Source: Nemophila menziesii (Eukaryota > Streptophyta > Magnoliopsida > Boraginales > Hydrophyllaceae). From it: a stretch of DNA of 64,000 bases. Positions 46,051-59,756 of the stretch are shown piece after piece. Each line of letters starts with the position of its first letter. The first letter of the stretch is position 1. The notes beneath the pieces are model-generated. The model worked only from the letters and a program-made list of their open reading frames with translations, made no database searches and was not told the DNA's origin. A program made the position numbers and the translations under genes. The stretch lies in contig JARWIR010000008.1 of assembly GCA_029959085.1 (NCBI GenBank), positions 18,338,001 through 18,402,000 of the forward strand. The letters run 5' to 3'.

Positions 46051-49000
46051 TTACTCACGTTTGGGTATGTTTTGATTGTTGCCTAACCACTTTTGAGACA
46101 TTTGTCGGTGAATCCTTTCTATATCAATATTAGGAACCGATAGAGTGTATTTGTGTTCACTTAAGAATAGTGTAGATATATTTTGCTTTATAAATAAAAA
46201 CTGTAAATATTGTTACTTACATCATGTACGGTTGGACCTCGTCGCAATTAAGGAGGATAAACCAGTTGATTTTCTTCTTCTATTTATGTGGCAAAGCACC
46301 AAACTCTTTTTTAGCCACTAAATGACACTTTCTTTTAAAACAACCAAATTTTTGGGTTCAGGTAATGTCTCATTGTATATACCGGGATCGTTGAACTTGG
46401 TTTTTTCTTCTTTAAGATAACGCGATATGAATGTTAATGTCTCTTTTACCACGTACCCCTCGATGATTGAACCCTCTGTCCTAGCCGGGTTCCGAATGCA
46501 CTCTTTTAACTTCTTCAAGTACCTTTCAAATTGGTACATCCATCACATTTGAATCATACCACCTAACAATGCTTCGTTGTATAATTGTATGACTAGGTGG
46601 ATAATTATGTCAAAAGAAGGCTAGTCAAATTCATCTCTAGTTTGAACATACCTTCAACCACTCCGATCTTTCCCGATTCCAATTCTATACTGCTTAGATT
46701 CTTTTTACAAATGACTCTGAACACGTTAGATAACCCAATTATCAGTTCGCTCACCAATTTATTGTCTACAAGGTCGGGGATACTTGCCACAAAAAGAAAC
46801 TACATCATTATGTGATATTATCCCGATGATCTTTCCATATCACTCTAAATGTTATTCCTTAAACTAGACGCCAAACCATCGGGAAACTTCTACATCTTCA
46901 ACCAATCTTGAAAGGCACGACGCTTATCTGGTGTCAACACATACTTCGCGTGCGATAGCATAATTTATCCTCGTTTCGAAAACAACCACAACCCTTTCCT
47001 GATGACCATATCTTTCAAATCCATTCTCGCTTTTACGTTATCTTTGTTATTTTCTCAATCAAGCCCCACAACTATACCGAGAAGACTATCACACACGTTA
47101 TTCTCACAATGCATAACATCAATGTATGTTTCAACAAATTTTCTGAGCAATAAGGTCAACGATAAAAAATAAAATTTTTTCCAATTAAATTCATGAGGAC
47201 CTGTTTTTTCGTCACCTTGCCACCAAAATCATAGTGTTTATCGGGAAACACAATAGGCAACCCATCTAACTGAGTCTGAATATCGACCGGACTATGTTTC
47301 CTAGGGGGACCTCTGCTCGGTATTCGCGTACAATGATGTGTTTCTTCTGACCCGAAGTGTCATAGGTAACCACCATCTGTGATCAAAATAAACCACCCCT
47401 TTATTCACCTTCTTCGACGGAGTGGAATCCATGCATTCTGGGCACACTAAGTAACCTTGACCCTAACAACCTGACATGTATGACCTAACCGGGTAGTCAT
47501 TAGTCCTGGACAACAGGAAAACCTTCATTGTAAACTCTTGATTAGGTGAGAATAATATGTAAGGATCCATGTATCCCATAACATGTCCAACTCATCTATA
47601 ATAGGGCGGAGAACGACATCCATATCCTTACTATATGATCGTATATCCAAAATCAACAAACAAAGTTGAAATGTGGGTTCTTTCATGCATAACCCAGGTG
47701 GCAAGATGTAGATGGTCAATATAATTGGCCATATGCTGTATGATTTGTTCTGCATAGAGAATGGACAAAAACTATTGATACCCAGTCCCAAGAATACATT
47801 TTGAGCTTCACTCTCAAACTCAAGATATAGCTCTACAAATATCTTACAATTATCCCCATCAAAAGGATGGCATAACACATTTGGATGGTACTCTTTTTGG
47901 TATGGTGCCAAATAATGTCTTTGGAGGTGTGCATCGAAGCATACACTTGTTGCAATCTAGTCGCAGTCGGAAAAATATCAGAGTTTCTTATGCGGAACTT
48001 TCTAACCCTTCTTCAGATCCCATCTAGATTCCCCACATATGGGACAATTCTTGAGATATTCATCCTTCTTGTAATACATAGTACAATCGATCAAGCAACA
48101 TCGATCATATGATATCCCATACCCATGCTTTTCAACTTTTTGTTGCACCCATCGTAAGAAGAAGGTAACATATGACCTTTGGGCAAAACACGACCCAATA
48201 ATTCCAGGAGCTCAGTGAATGATGAGTTAGTCCACTTGTTCTTCACCTTTACGTGCATTAGCTTGACAATGAAATTCAAAAAACCCATTACTTTAGATTT
48301 AGGGTATAATTTGATCTCCAGTTCCTCGAACAAAGCTTCAAAATTTCCACGACTTGTATGATTCTCGTCTCTCATATCGGTGTCACCCAACCCCCAACGT
48401 CGTAAGTGGGTTTCAAATCTCCATACACATTCATCATTCATCTTCTACAATTTGGGTAGGGATTTCCTCTGAAATTTCTAAATTCTCATTGTACTTTGTC
48501 CAAATCTCATACGTGGAATAAAACCTTAAATTTAGAATGTGTGCCCTAATCTCATGGATGCAGAGTTTACAATTATTTAAACAATTATTACACAGACAAA
48601 ATAATAAATCATTGAAACCCTCTTGTTTTTCCACCAAAATCGATAAATTCTTCCAAACCATTAATATATTCCAACGTAACCTAACAATTTGATTTAATCG
48701 AACTTTTATTGGTACCTGGATCCATCGTCTAACAACGATTTGATATAAATATACAACTACAAAAAAAATATTCATACATATATTATATACAATTATACAT
48801 TCATTAAACAAGATTTAATAACAATAATCATGTCGTATAATATGTAGAACAAAACCATAATCAAATATAACCAATTATAAAAAGTTTGAATTTTAAATAA
48901 ATACCTAATTTTGGATGGAGAAATTGAAGTTAAATAGGCCCCTCAAGTGGAAGATGGTCCCGGAAAAAGCGTATGTGATATGGAGAACCAATTGATGAAA

Positions 49001-49435
49001 CAATAGATCCAAAAGTTTTTAGGGGTTGTGAGAATCTCGGAGAATAAATTTTTGGTTTTTTTTTTTCGTTTTCAAAATTCTCCTACACTGCTCATAAATA
49101 CGCCGGTTTTATTAGTAACTACATTAAAGTCGCCGCAAATAATAGAAATGTTGTCGCTATTAATAGTCAATCGCGATGACAGCCTTCAGTCACAAATAAC
49201 AACGGTCAACAACGATTGCATTTTACGAGAATTAAAAATTCAATCTTAATTTAATCGTTCTAGCGACGACTTGTATGTCATTTGCCACGATATCGTTTAG
49301 TCATTAATGACAAATTAGGTACGCGACGACTTAAATCGTTGGTATTACAATGTCATTGTTAAAGATATATCTCTAGCAAGGACTCGAATGTAGTCGTGAA
49401 TGATTCCGTCGCTAGACAAATGCGTTGTAGTAGTA
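46050..49435 (-). mobile_element. CACTA (En/Spm) element A, 5' part
   Basis: On the minus strand it starts at 49435 with TACTACTACAACGCATTTGT, followed by subterminal GCGACGA-type repeats (49240-49425), the same family as element B at 54011. The TNP2-type gene follows. The 3' end is missing: the sequence changes to Athila debris near 46050. Confidence 0.8.
46080..48725 (-). pseudogene. CACTA TNP2-type transposase (broken), copy A
   Basis: Starting at ATG 48725 (MDPGTNKSSIKSN), the minus strand encodes the transposase-associated domain, including LVEKQEGFNDLLFCLCNNC and YSTYEIWTKYNE. The TNP2 core follows: LYPKSKVMGFLNFIVKLMHV, SSFTELLELLGRVLPKGHML, and then LCMKEPTFQLCLLILDIRSY and IDELDMLWDTWILTYYSHL. 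Stops and frameshifts are frequent throughout, for example TAG within the first 15 codons. TNP2 is the catalytic protein of CACTA elements. This copy is collinear with copy B at 54755-57950. Confidence 0.85.
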
Positions 49436-49875
49436 TTGCTCGACCTTAAGTAGAATAGAGAAAAATAGATATAGTTTAGTTTAGGGAAAATATTATTCGC
49501 TTATACCTTCCTTTTCTTTTTTGGACATCTCTCTTATACCTTCCACGATCTCAATTTCTAGTTCAGTTTCTTGGTTATTGATATATGTCATTATCATGTT
49601 TATTAATATAGTTCTGTAACAACTAACACTTTCTTTTCAAATGTTTAATCAAAATTAAATTGCTTCAGATATTAATCTTATAGTACGACATGATTTAATG
49701 ACTCTTAAGAATTCTGGGCACATGTAAAATAACTTTAAAGTTAAAGTATCAAATTATTAAAAGTAGTTGAAGAAGAAAAGATTAAAGATGAAGAACATTA
49801 TTATAGCTGGTCACGATGTTTATATTTTATTTTACTTTTAGTCTTTTTCTGAGGTTTTCAAATATCTATTTTATT

Positions 49876-50441
49876 TAAGAATGATAATGGATCGATTTTT
49901 TGTAAAAATTCCAAAAACCATAACCGTTTTTATAATTAAAAACCATATCCTAACGGAATTTAACCATCGGTTATATTTTTCAAAACCATAACCGTATTAT
50001 TAGGTTTCGGGTTTTTAAACAGTTTTGCGGTTTTTAACCATAATTCAAATGATAATTTAATAAATATATTAAATTTCATAAAATAAAACCACATATATAA
50101 AAGAAAACTACAAGGTTTATAAAAAATTGTGTTGGTATTTGATTAAATTGCATATATATAATTTAATTGGTTAAATCTAGTATTTTTATTTTCCTTTTAG
50201 AATTTCAATCTATCTAATTTAACCTAAATTATTATAAAATTTGAAAATATATATGATAATAAACGGTTTTCGGTTTTTTAGTTTTATTTTTATCAAAAAC
50301 CATAACCTAACGGTTTTAACCATCGGTTATCCTTTTCAAAACCATAACCTAACGGTTTTAACCATGGTTATATAATTCGGTTTTCAATCGATTCAATTAC
50401 CATCGGTTTCGGTTTTAACCATAACCATTGTCATCCCTAAT
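49876..50441. mobile_element. hAT-like non-autonomous element with AACCATAACC repeats
   Basis: The left end has AAGAATGATAATGGATCG; the right end has AACCATAACCATTGTCATCC, the reverse of the GGATGACAATGGTTATGG terminus seen in plant hAT MITEs. The interior repeats ACCATAACCTAACGGTTTTA. No coding sequence. Confidence 0.6.
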
Positions 50442-52000
50442 TTTATTATACATACCTACTCGTTCTTGTTTGGGTTACAAAAAAAGTTATGGCTACCCCT
50501 AAATTTATATGTTTTGAAATGTAGAAAACACTAATAAATGTAGAAAACACTCAAATTTTGAAGGAAACCCTGTTTTAAAACCAATCCTTGTAATCTTGAG
50601 TTGGTAAAAAATATATTAATAATGATGGTTTGGAATGGAATATTCAATTTATTCACAATAAAGAAACTAAATTTATCTACAAGATACTTCTTAATACTCA
50701 TGATATCATGCTAACAAACTAATTTGGGCTCATGATAAAAAATGATGTTTTTTTACTTAATCAATGATATATCATTCATTTATATATGCAACTGTGAATT
50801 TTGATGTTTCATCTTTACGCATATCTAGAAACCAGAAAGTGTTTAGATAAATCATATCTTTTTAATTGTAACTGCACATGACTAGAAAGACGTAATGATT
50901 TACCTTTGAAAATGAGTAAAATCCTCAAAGAGCAAATTTTATTTTTAAGCCATATCTATATCTATGGCCTAAAAATATTTTTAGAATAAATATTTTAAAA
51001 GTTATATTTTTAGGTCTAACGCATTCAAAATATCCATTTTACTAATTTTGTAAGATATTTTATTGATTCCAAGAACAATTTAGGTATTTTAAATAATCTA
51101 TATGTTTATTTGGCCGCAACTAGGAACTTTATCTAAAGTATCTAAATTATCCTTAAAATTTATAAAATACCTCAAAAAATTGTAAAATATCCACAAAATC
51201 GATTTCGATTTTTAACCGTAATCATTGTCATCCCTAATTTTATTATACATACCTACTCATTATTGTTTGGGTTACAAAAAAAGTTATGGCTACCCCAAAG
51301 TTTATATGTTTTGAAATGTAAAAAACACTAATAAATGTAGAAAATACTTAAATTTTGAAGGAAACCCTGTTTTAAAACCAATCCTTGTAATCTTGAGTTG
51401 GTAAAAAATATAATTAATAATAATGATTTGGAATGGAATATTCAATTTATTCATAACATAGAAACTAATTTTATCTACAAGATACTTCTTAATACTCCTG
51501 GTATGATGCTAACAAACTAATTTGGGCTCATGATAAAAAATGATGTTTAATTTTTTACTTAATCAATGACATATCATTCATTTATTTATGCAACTGTGAA
51601 TTTTGATGTTTCATCTTTTCGTATATCTAGAAATCATAAAGTGTTTAGATAAATCATATCTTTTTAATTGTAACTGCATATGACTAGAAAGACGTAATGA
51701 TTTACCTTTGAAAACGAGTAAAACCCTCAAAGAGCAAATTTTATTTTTACACTACCTATATCTATGGTCTAAAAATATTTTTAGACTAAACATTTTAAAA
51801 GTTATATTCTTAGGTCTAACGTTATCAAAATGTCCATTTTACTAATTTTATAAGATATTTTATTGATTCCAAGAACAATTCAGGCATTTTAATCTATATG
51901 TTTATTTGGCCGCGTCACAAACTAGGAACTCTATCTAAAGTGTCTAAATTATCCTTAAAATTTATGAAATACCTCAAAAAATTGTGAAATAGCCTAAAAA
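50405..52000 (+). repeat. Tandem duplication of ~800 bp
   Basis: The segment from about 50405 to 51200 is repeated at 51201-52000 with an offset of 798 bp, for example GTTTGGGTTACAAAAAAAGT in both. Each unit begins with the MITE end CATTGTCATCCCTAA. The copies differ by scattered substitutions and small indels. No gene is seen in it. Confidence 0.82.
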
Positions 52001-52754
52001 TAGATAGATTAAATACGTTTGATCTAAAAATATGACTTTTGAAATATTTAGCCTAAAATGTTTTTAAGCTATAGGTACTAGCCTAAAAATAGAATTTTCT
52101 CATCCTAATTTACCTTTGAAAACGAGTAAAATCCTCAAACCTATATGTAGTTGTCTTCATTTCTAAATATAAGACTTTTAGATATATACATGTTCTAACA
52201 TGTAGTCTACCCCGATATAAAAAGAATCTAAATCCATTTACGCTCAATGCTAAGTTTGATGTAGTTGGAGACCTACCTTTTCATTTCTAAACCCAAATCT
52301 TTACTCTTTGATGTGGAAAACATTCTTAATTAAGTATTAAATTAGAATTAAGTTAATGATAAAGACAAGTCCGTAATTACCAAAACGTGGAATATATGAA
52401 AATTATTCAAATTTATGTATATCACCCAATTGAATAAATAAAAAATTAGCTTGAAGATCGATTATTATTTTCCGACCAAACATGAGTTCATGTGATTTAG
52501 TTGATTTTGAACAAACCGTAACATGTGATGGGATAATTGATGGATTGTACTTGTTACATAAAAAGCTCACTTTCTTTTAATTCAAATAAATCTTAGTTAT
52601 TTCACGTGTATACGTGATTTAGTGAATAAGATCGATAGTTGGTCTAATGGTTAGACTATTTCGTGGAGACCAAGAGTTCTTGAGATTGAATCTGATTTAA
52701 GTTAAAATGTTTCCGAATCTAAAGTGGCTTTCATATGTATTCGAAAAAAATAAG

Positions 52755-53427
52755 GAGGTGGTTAAGCAAATGAAAACCAAAAAACTGAACCAACCCGAAA
52801 ACAACCGAACTGAAAAACTAGATGGTTCGGTTTTTAATTTTCAAAATCAAAATTTTTTTGGTTTAGTTCAGTTTACTATGAATAAACCGAAGTAAAAATA
52901 AAACTGGCGAAAGAAAAAAAAAGGTGATGTGAGAATTTTTTTTATAAGAATTGTGTGAGAGAAAATTTAGTTGAGAATTTATCAATTACGTGAGTTATTT
53001 TGCTTTACTATTTGACGGTGTTATTAGTGAGATTTTTTTTATATCACTTAAGATTATACTAGTGAATGTTAACTTGAATTACTTTATTAATTATGATTAT
53101 ATGAATTCAAAAGTAAGAAATTTTAATTTTATAAACTTATTTAGTATTGTAAATTAAAATAATTGTTAGTAACATAATTGTATTAGAATATTAATCGATA
53201 TTGGATCATGTATTTTAATAATAGTATGACAACGATTATTGGTCAAGCATCCAAATACATAGCGAACCAGAACTGAACCGAAATGAATCGATCCGAAAAC
53301 AAAAAACGAGTGTGAAACCAAATGCGAACCGTCCGGTTTGATTTTTAAATTATAAAAACCCGAAATATTCGGTTCGGTTCCGGTTTTGGCCGAAAAGCGT
53401 AACGAACCGAACCACGCTCACCCCCAT
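52755..53427. mobile_element. Non-autonomous hAT-like element with CGGTTCGGTT ends
   Basis: The right end, GAACCGAACCACGCTCACCC, reverses to the GGGTGAGCGTGGTTCGGTTC terminus of many plant hAT elements. The left end GGAGGTGGTTAAGC, with ACTGAACCAACCCG nearby, is a diverged counterpart. The interior is AT-rich and non-coding. Confidence 0.5.
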
Positions 53428-53544
53428 TTGGATGTATGATGGTACATGAAGGTTAATATCCGATTTTCTAGAGCCCAAAGTTCAATAGTATTATATTTGG
53501 GGAGCAAATTACTCCATACAATTTTATTGGTTTATCTTTTGAAA

Positions 53545-53724
53545 GAGTAATGATATATACCATCAAAAATCATACCACCCAATGACGTGGCGTAAATTGG
53601 TTGGTTATAAATCGTTAATTTTTTTTTTTCTTGATCTAATTAATGATTTATAACAAACCAAATCACGCCACGCTACTGGTTGGTATTTGGGTGGTATGAT
53701 TTTGGATGGTATATATCATTACTC
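53545..53724. mobile_element. Foldback MITE, 180 bp
   Basis: GAGTAATGATATATACCATC at the left is mirrored by GATGGTATATATCATTACTC at the right, and the complementarity continues inward through most of the element. The target duplication could not be decided. Confidence 0.82.
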
Positions 53725-54010
53725 CTTTTTAATAAGAGATTGTCTAATATTATTTGTTTTTTTTTGTTTTTTTTATTTTTTCTACTTTTCTCAATATTAA
53801 TTCTAATTAAATTGTAAAAAAGGTATAATAATAAATAACCCATATATATTAATAAAGAGAAATTATATAAAAAGGAAGAGTATTAAATGTTCTTTTTGTC
53901 TTTGTGCACCGAAAAGGTGAACAAATAAAAGTGAACAGAGAGAGTAAAACCTTTCATCTGAAAATGAGCCCAGGATGTCTTACGCACAAATATTAATGTG
54001 TTAAAAAATA

Positions 54011-57000
54011 TACTACTACAACGTGTTTCTCTAGCGACGAAATCTTTTGCGACTACATGCAAGTCGTTGCTAGAGACATGTGTTTAGCGACTAAATTGTA
54101 ACACCAACGACATAAGTCGTCTCCGACTTATTTGTCATTCGCGACTAAAAGATGTCGTCGCAAATAACATCAAAGTCGTCGGTATAGATATTAAATTAAA
54201 AATGTATTTTTTATTGTCATAAAATGTAGTCGATGTTGACCATTGTAATTGGCGATTAAATTTTTGTTGTCGCAGTTTTCTATTACTAGCAACTACATTC
54301 CAATCATTTGCGACGACTTTATTTTCGTCGCAGATAAAGCCGACGTATTTATGAGCAGTGGGGCGGAATCTTAAAAACGAAAAAAAATACCCAAAAAATT
54401 ATTCTCTCATATTCTCCTAAAACTTAACACCTTTGGATCTATTGCTTCATCAATTGGTTTACCACTTCATCATTCATCATACGCTTCTTTTGAGACCATC
54501 TTCCACTTGTGGGACCTACTTATACTTCTAGTTCTCCACATTATTTATCCAAAATTAGGTATTTTTGTAAAATTCAAACTTTTTATATTTGGTTTTATTT
54601 GATTATAATTTTGTTTTACATATGATATGCGATTAATTATTATCAAAACTTATTTTATGATTGTATAATTGGATGGTATATAATATATGTATGAATATTT
54701 ATTTATTTTTAATATTGTTGTAGTTGTATGCTTATATCAAATCGTTAATAGACGATGGATCCGGGTATCGATAAGAGTTGGATTAAATCAAATCGTAATG
54801 TTATCTTAGAATATATTATCCGATTGAAAAAAAATCGATTTTGTGGAAAAACAAGTGGGTTTTAATGGTTTATTGTTTTGTTTGTGTAATTATTGTTTGA
54901 ATAATTGTAAATTATACATCCATGAGGTTAGCACACACATTCTAAATTACGGGGTTGAGTCCACGTATGAGGTTTGGACAGAGCACGGGAAATATTTAAA
55001 AATTCCAGTGGAAATCTTTACCCAAATTGAAAAATATGAAATGATTAATGTATAGGGCGATTTGAGACCCACTTACGATGTCGGAGGTAATTCGTGTGAC
55101 ACCGAGATGAGAGACGAGAATCATACAAGTCTTGGTAGTTTTGAAGCTTTGTTCGAGGAAATGGAGATAAGTTATACCTTGGATCTAAGGTAATGGGTTC
55201 TTTGAATTTCCTTTCAAAGTTAATGCATTTGAAGGTGAAGAACAATTTGACTATCACATCATTCACCGAACTCCTGCAATTGTTGTGTCGTGTTTTGACC
55301 AAAGGTCGTACGTTGCCTTCTTCTTACGAGAAGTGCAACAAAAAGTTAAATAGTATGGGATATAGTTTGATCGATGTTTCCTTGAATAATTGTTCTCTAT
55401 ATAACAAATAGAATGAGTACCTCAAGCAATGTCCAGTATGTGGTTAATCTAGATGGAATCTGAAGAAGGGTAAGAAAGTACCGCATAAGAAACTCTTTTA
55501 TTTTCCGATTGCTCCTAGATTGCAGCGACTGTACGCTTTGAGGCACACAACCAAAGACATGATCTGACACCATACTGAAAAGAGTACCGATTCAGATGTG
55601 TTACACCATCCTGTTGATGGTGATAGCTGAAAGAGATTTGTAGAGTTACATCTTGAGTGTGCGAGTGAAGCACAGAATATATCTTAGGCTTGGGTATCGA
55701 TGGTTTTTGTCCATTATATATTCTAAAAAACTCCTACAACATGTGGTCAGTTATATTGACCGTATACAACTTTCCATCGTAGTTATGCATGAAAGAAACC
55801 ACATTTCAACTTTGTTTGTTGATTCTGGGTCTGCGATCACCCGGTAAGGATATGGATGTCTTTCTCTGCCTTAATATAGATGAGTTGGTCATGTTGTGGG
55901 ATATAAGGATCCTTACGTATGATGCTCATACTAAGCAAGAGTTTACAATGAAGGTTTGTTTATTGTTCACGACTAATGATTAACTGGCTAGGTTATACAC
56001 GTCAAGTTGGAAGGGTCAAAATTACTTAGTTTGCCCAGAATAAATAGATTCTACTTAGTCGAAGATGGTAAAAAAAGAGGTGGTTTATTTTGATCACAGA
56101 TGCTAATTACCTTTGAATCATATGTTTAGAAAAAACACATCTCGTACGCAATACCGAGTAGAGGGCCCCCCTAAGAAACATAGTCCCACTAATATTTAGA
56201 CATAATAGATGCGGTTCCAATTGTGTATCCTGGTAAACACAACGATTTTGGGGACAAGGCGACGAAGAAAATAGTTCCTCATGATTTTAATCAGAAGAAA
56301 AAGAGTATTTTTATCGTTTACCTTATTGGCCGAAAGTTTTATTGAAACATAACATTGATGTTATGCATTGTGAGAAATATGTGTGTGATAGTCTGCTTGG
56401 TACAGTCGTGGGCCTTGATGGGAAAATTAATAAAGATAGCGTGAAAGTGAGAATGGATTAGAAAGATATTGGCATCAGGACAGGGTTATGGTTGTTCCCC
56501 GAACGAGGCAAAATGATGCTACCGCGCGCTGGCATCAGATAAGCGATATGTCTTTCTGGATTGGTTGAAGGTGTAGAAGTTTCCCGATTGTTTCGTGTCT
56601 AGTTTGAGGAATAACGTTCAGAGTGATACGGGAAAGATCATCGGGATGAAATCACATGACTGTCACATAATGATGCAGTTTATTTTCGTGGCTAGTATCC
56701 CCGGGCTTATAGGAAAAAAAATTGGTGAGCGAACCGATAATTGGGTTATCTAACATGTTCATAATCGTTTGTAAAAAGAATCTAAGAATGAAAGAATTGG
56801 AATCAGGCAAGGCCGGAGTGATTAAAATTATGTGTAAACTAGAGATGATTTTGCCTCCCGCCTTCTTTGACATAATTATCCACCTAGTCGTACACTTATA
56901 CGATTAATAATTGTTAGGTTTTCTTGTTCAAATGCGATGACCATATGGAAGGTACTTGAAGAAGTTAAAAGAGTACATTCGACACCCGGCTAGGCCGGAG

Positions 57001-58000
57001 GGTTCAGTCACCGAGGGGTACGTTGTGGAAGAGACATTAACATTCACGTCGCGTTATCTTCAAGAAAAAAGAACAAAGTTAAACGATCCCGGTAGATACA
57101 ATAAGGCAACACCTGAACCGAAAAATATGTTTGATAATAAGATCCAGTCTCATCCAGTGGGTAAAAAAGAGTTTGGTGGTTTTCCATATAAAGAGAAGAA
57201 GAAAATCAACGGGTACATCCTCCTTAGTTGCGAATAGATCCAACCATACATGATGTAAGTAACAATATTTACATTTTTTATTTATAATGTAAAAATGTTT
57301 ACACAATTCTTAATATGTAGTGAACACAAATCCACGCTATCGGTCCCTGTTATTGATATAGAAAGGATTTTCCGAGAAATGTTTCAAGAGTGGTTTATGG
57401 AAAATGTATATATCATCTAATTTTTAACATAAACACGACTTTGTTCAAACTAATAAGTGTTCTTGTTGGTAGGTTTACCTAATGCACAAGGCTAGTAATG
57501 CATTAGCTACCACTGACATGTTTCATTGGCAAACATGTCTGATGGTCCATTTTATAGAAAGTTTCATATGTTGTAAACGGTGTCAGATGGATTACTCGAG
57601 AAAAGGGAGGAAACAGAGTGAATTATGGTTATGGAGTATGTACCATAAATACTGGAGTACCTTTTTTACGGTGAGTTAGTCAAGATTGTGGATGTTAAAC
57701 GTGATAGTGGTGTTTAGTTGTGTTGTACGAGTGTAAGTGGTATAACATAAAAATGTGAGGAAAGAACATGGGGTAACCATTATCAACACAACTTCTTTTT
57801 GGTGGAGAGAAGAGCCTTACTAGCCACCCAAGCCAAAAAAGTGTTTTACATCGATGAAATTAATGCAAGGACGCTAAAAGGGTGGAAAGTCATTTGGAAA
57901 GTTAATGATCGGCACAGATGGAGTCTCGAGTGATGGGGTGCAGAATCAATATCTACTGACACAGATTCAATTACCATTCTTTTGGTTTACACGGACACGT
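54011..58000 (+). mobile_element. CACTA element B (same family as A), 5' part
   Basis: Starts TACTACTACAACGTGTTTCT, followed by subterminal GCGACGA/TCGTCGC repeats (54035-54350) and the TNP2-type gene. The sequence is interrupted after about 57990 by unrelated repeats. The matching 3' end is not recognised. Confidence 0.8.
54755..57950 (+). pseudogene. CACTA TNP2-type transposase (broken), copy B
   Basis: From ATG 54755 (MDPGIDKSWIKSNRNVILEY) come the transposase-associated domain (LLFCLCNYCLNN, YEVWTEHGKY), the TNP2 N-part (VMGSLNFLSKLMHLKVKNNL, SSYEKCNKKLNSMG) and the CPVCG finger near 55436. The TNP2 core follows (ETTFQLCLLILGLRSPGKDM, IDELVMLWDIRILTYDAHT). The C-terminal part near 57810 has ALLATQAKKVFYIDEI. 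Stops occur every few tens of codons. Where A and B overlap they align along their length, so they descend from one master element. Confidence 0.85.
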
Positions 58001-58785
58001 ATTACTCCCGATTAAGCTTGGCAACAGGGAGGGGGGTTGAATAAGACTCTAATTTAATCTATTCTTAACCAAACATTAAGTACTCTTAAACTAAGGTTAA
58101 CTAAACCTAAGGTCAAACTCCTAAGATATGATGTTATTCGAAAAATACATAATTTAAAAGCTAGGAGTGCTAAGGGTAAGGACTTATATGCATATAAGGT
58201 TAAACTATAAGTAAGATTGATAAGGTCAAGGACTAGGAATCCTTAGGATGGTAGAGATATTCTAAATCAATTAAAATTACTCTAGGGTAGATAATCAAGT
58301 AGGTAAACAAAATGCACGTGATAAGTCAAACATAAAGGAAAGAGATTATGGGAGGTATTTAGAGTGGTTCGGTTTCCTTACATCCACTACCTAGGGTCAC
58401 TCCCATAGTATTTTAAAGTTTCTACACTAAGCTCCTTGATATATCTTAAGGGTGAGATATAAACCTTTATAACGAGTGTTTTCCAAGCTACACAACCTAA
58501 AAACTTCCAAGACTTTTATTGGTTAAGTCACAACCCGATGAGACTTTTAGCGGTTAATCACAACCCGATAAATTTTTACAAGGTTAAATCCTAACCTATG
58601 ACACTCCATCTTCTCTATTGTATAAAAAATTAATACACTAAATTGTTTAATGAATACAATTACAACCAATTTTAACGTACTTTTTGATTATTTATTCTAT
58701 CAATATTGATTGTGATCTATATGAAGAGTTAAATGTGATGTGAAAATTTGAGGTTGATCTACTTAATTGAGGTTGATCTAAAAAC
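58001..58785. mobile_element. Unclassified repeat insertion
   Basis: It begins near AAGCTTGGCAACAGGGAGGG. It contains GAGTGGTTCGGTTTCCTTAC, a phrase seen in several plant repeats, and a ~38-bp degenerate tandem (CACAACCCGAT words at 58530-58600). No coding sequence. Inserted at the end of CACTA B. Confidence 0.4.
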
Positions 58786-59753
58786 TCCCAAGACGTTTAT
58801 GTGGTGTTTCAACAATTAGACACCCCTTCCGGGTGACCATCCAATTGCTATTAATGGGGTAGTCTATACTCGTACACTAGCAAGAACTACAGTCAATATA
58901 TTAAAGCATATAAAACAATTATAAAGGTTAAGAAGCTAGAATCAATTTAAAAAGGTTTTTCCCAAACAAAATTAGATAGAAGAAAGTAGAATTCAAAGTT
59001 TATATATGCAAAACCCAAGCTATGAGAAATTTAGTTCATGCTTGAAATAATAAAACTAAAATAAAGATACATACTGCCAACTTGCTTCTCTTGAATGACT
59101 AAGGATTGATCTAAGGTTTAAAACTGAGTACGGACAATCAAGGACATGTTTACAATAATAATAGGGTGTATTTATAGGTGATAAGAAGATACTAGGTCGA
59201 AATATTGAGTGGAAGGAAAGTAATTGGAATCCTTTTCCAATTCAAATTCGTTTCCTAAAATATCGGAGAGGATAAACACTGCTCAATGTTTTGATCATAT
59301 TTTCTTCATTATTAGTCCGATTTTCGCCTACTTTGTATTGAAACAACCGAAGCAAAAGGATATATCTTCAATATTTTGAATGCTCATCCAAATTCCTAGC
59401 CGATTTGAAGTTATCTTCACTTTAGTGGACGTAGCTGTAGAATTTCATATTTACTTAGCAGCTTTTTCTTTCCTATCTTATCTCTACTTCCTTTTATATG
59501 TTGATTCATTCCCTATCTTCTTTCCTTATCTTATTAGAATTTATTTAGAATCTAATTATATTCCATAAATCTTAACAGCTTCACATTAACACACTAATTA
59601 AACCAAATATGCTCTAAAAGTAATAATTCATAAAATCAAGGCAAGAAATAAGAAATTATCTAATAATGGATAAAAATTCCTAATTAATTAATCATATACA
59701 AATATAATTATGTCTCCAAACTATATTATTATATCACAAATAGGGAGACATCA
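58786..59753 (-). mobile_element. Truncated Athila LTR
   Basis: It ends AGGGAGACATCA at 59753 and shares GTTTATGTGGTGTTTCAACA with the LTR at 12310, together with the CTTTGCATA- and TAAAGCTTCACA-like family words. The PBS-side ~500 bp is missing. Confidence 0.75.
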
Positions 59754-59756
59754 GCT

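Noticed and set aside
49028..49249. 73-codon plus-strand frame in the CACTA end
   Set aside because: Lies in subterminal repeats and the untranslated leader of element A, with no coding signature.
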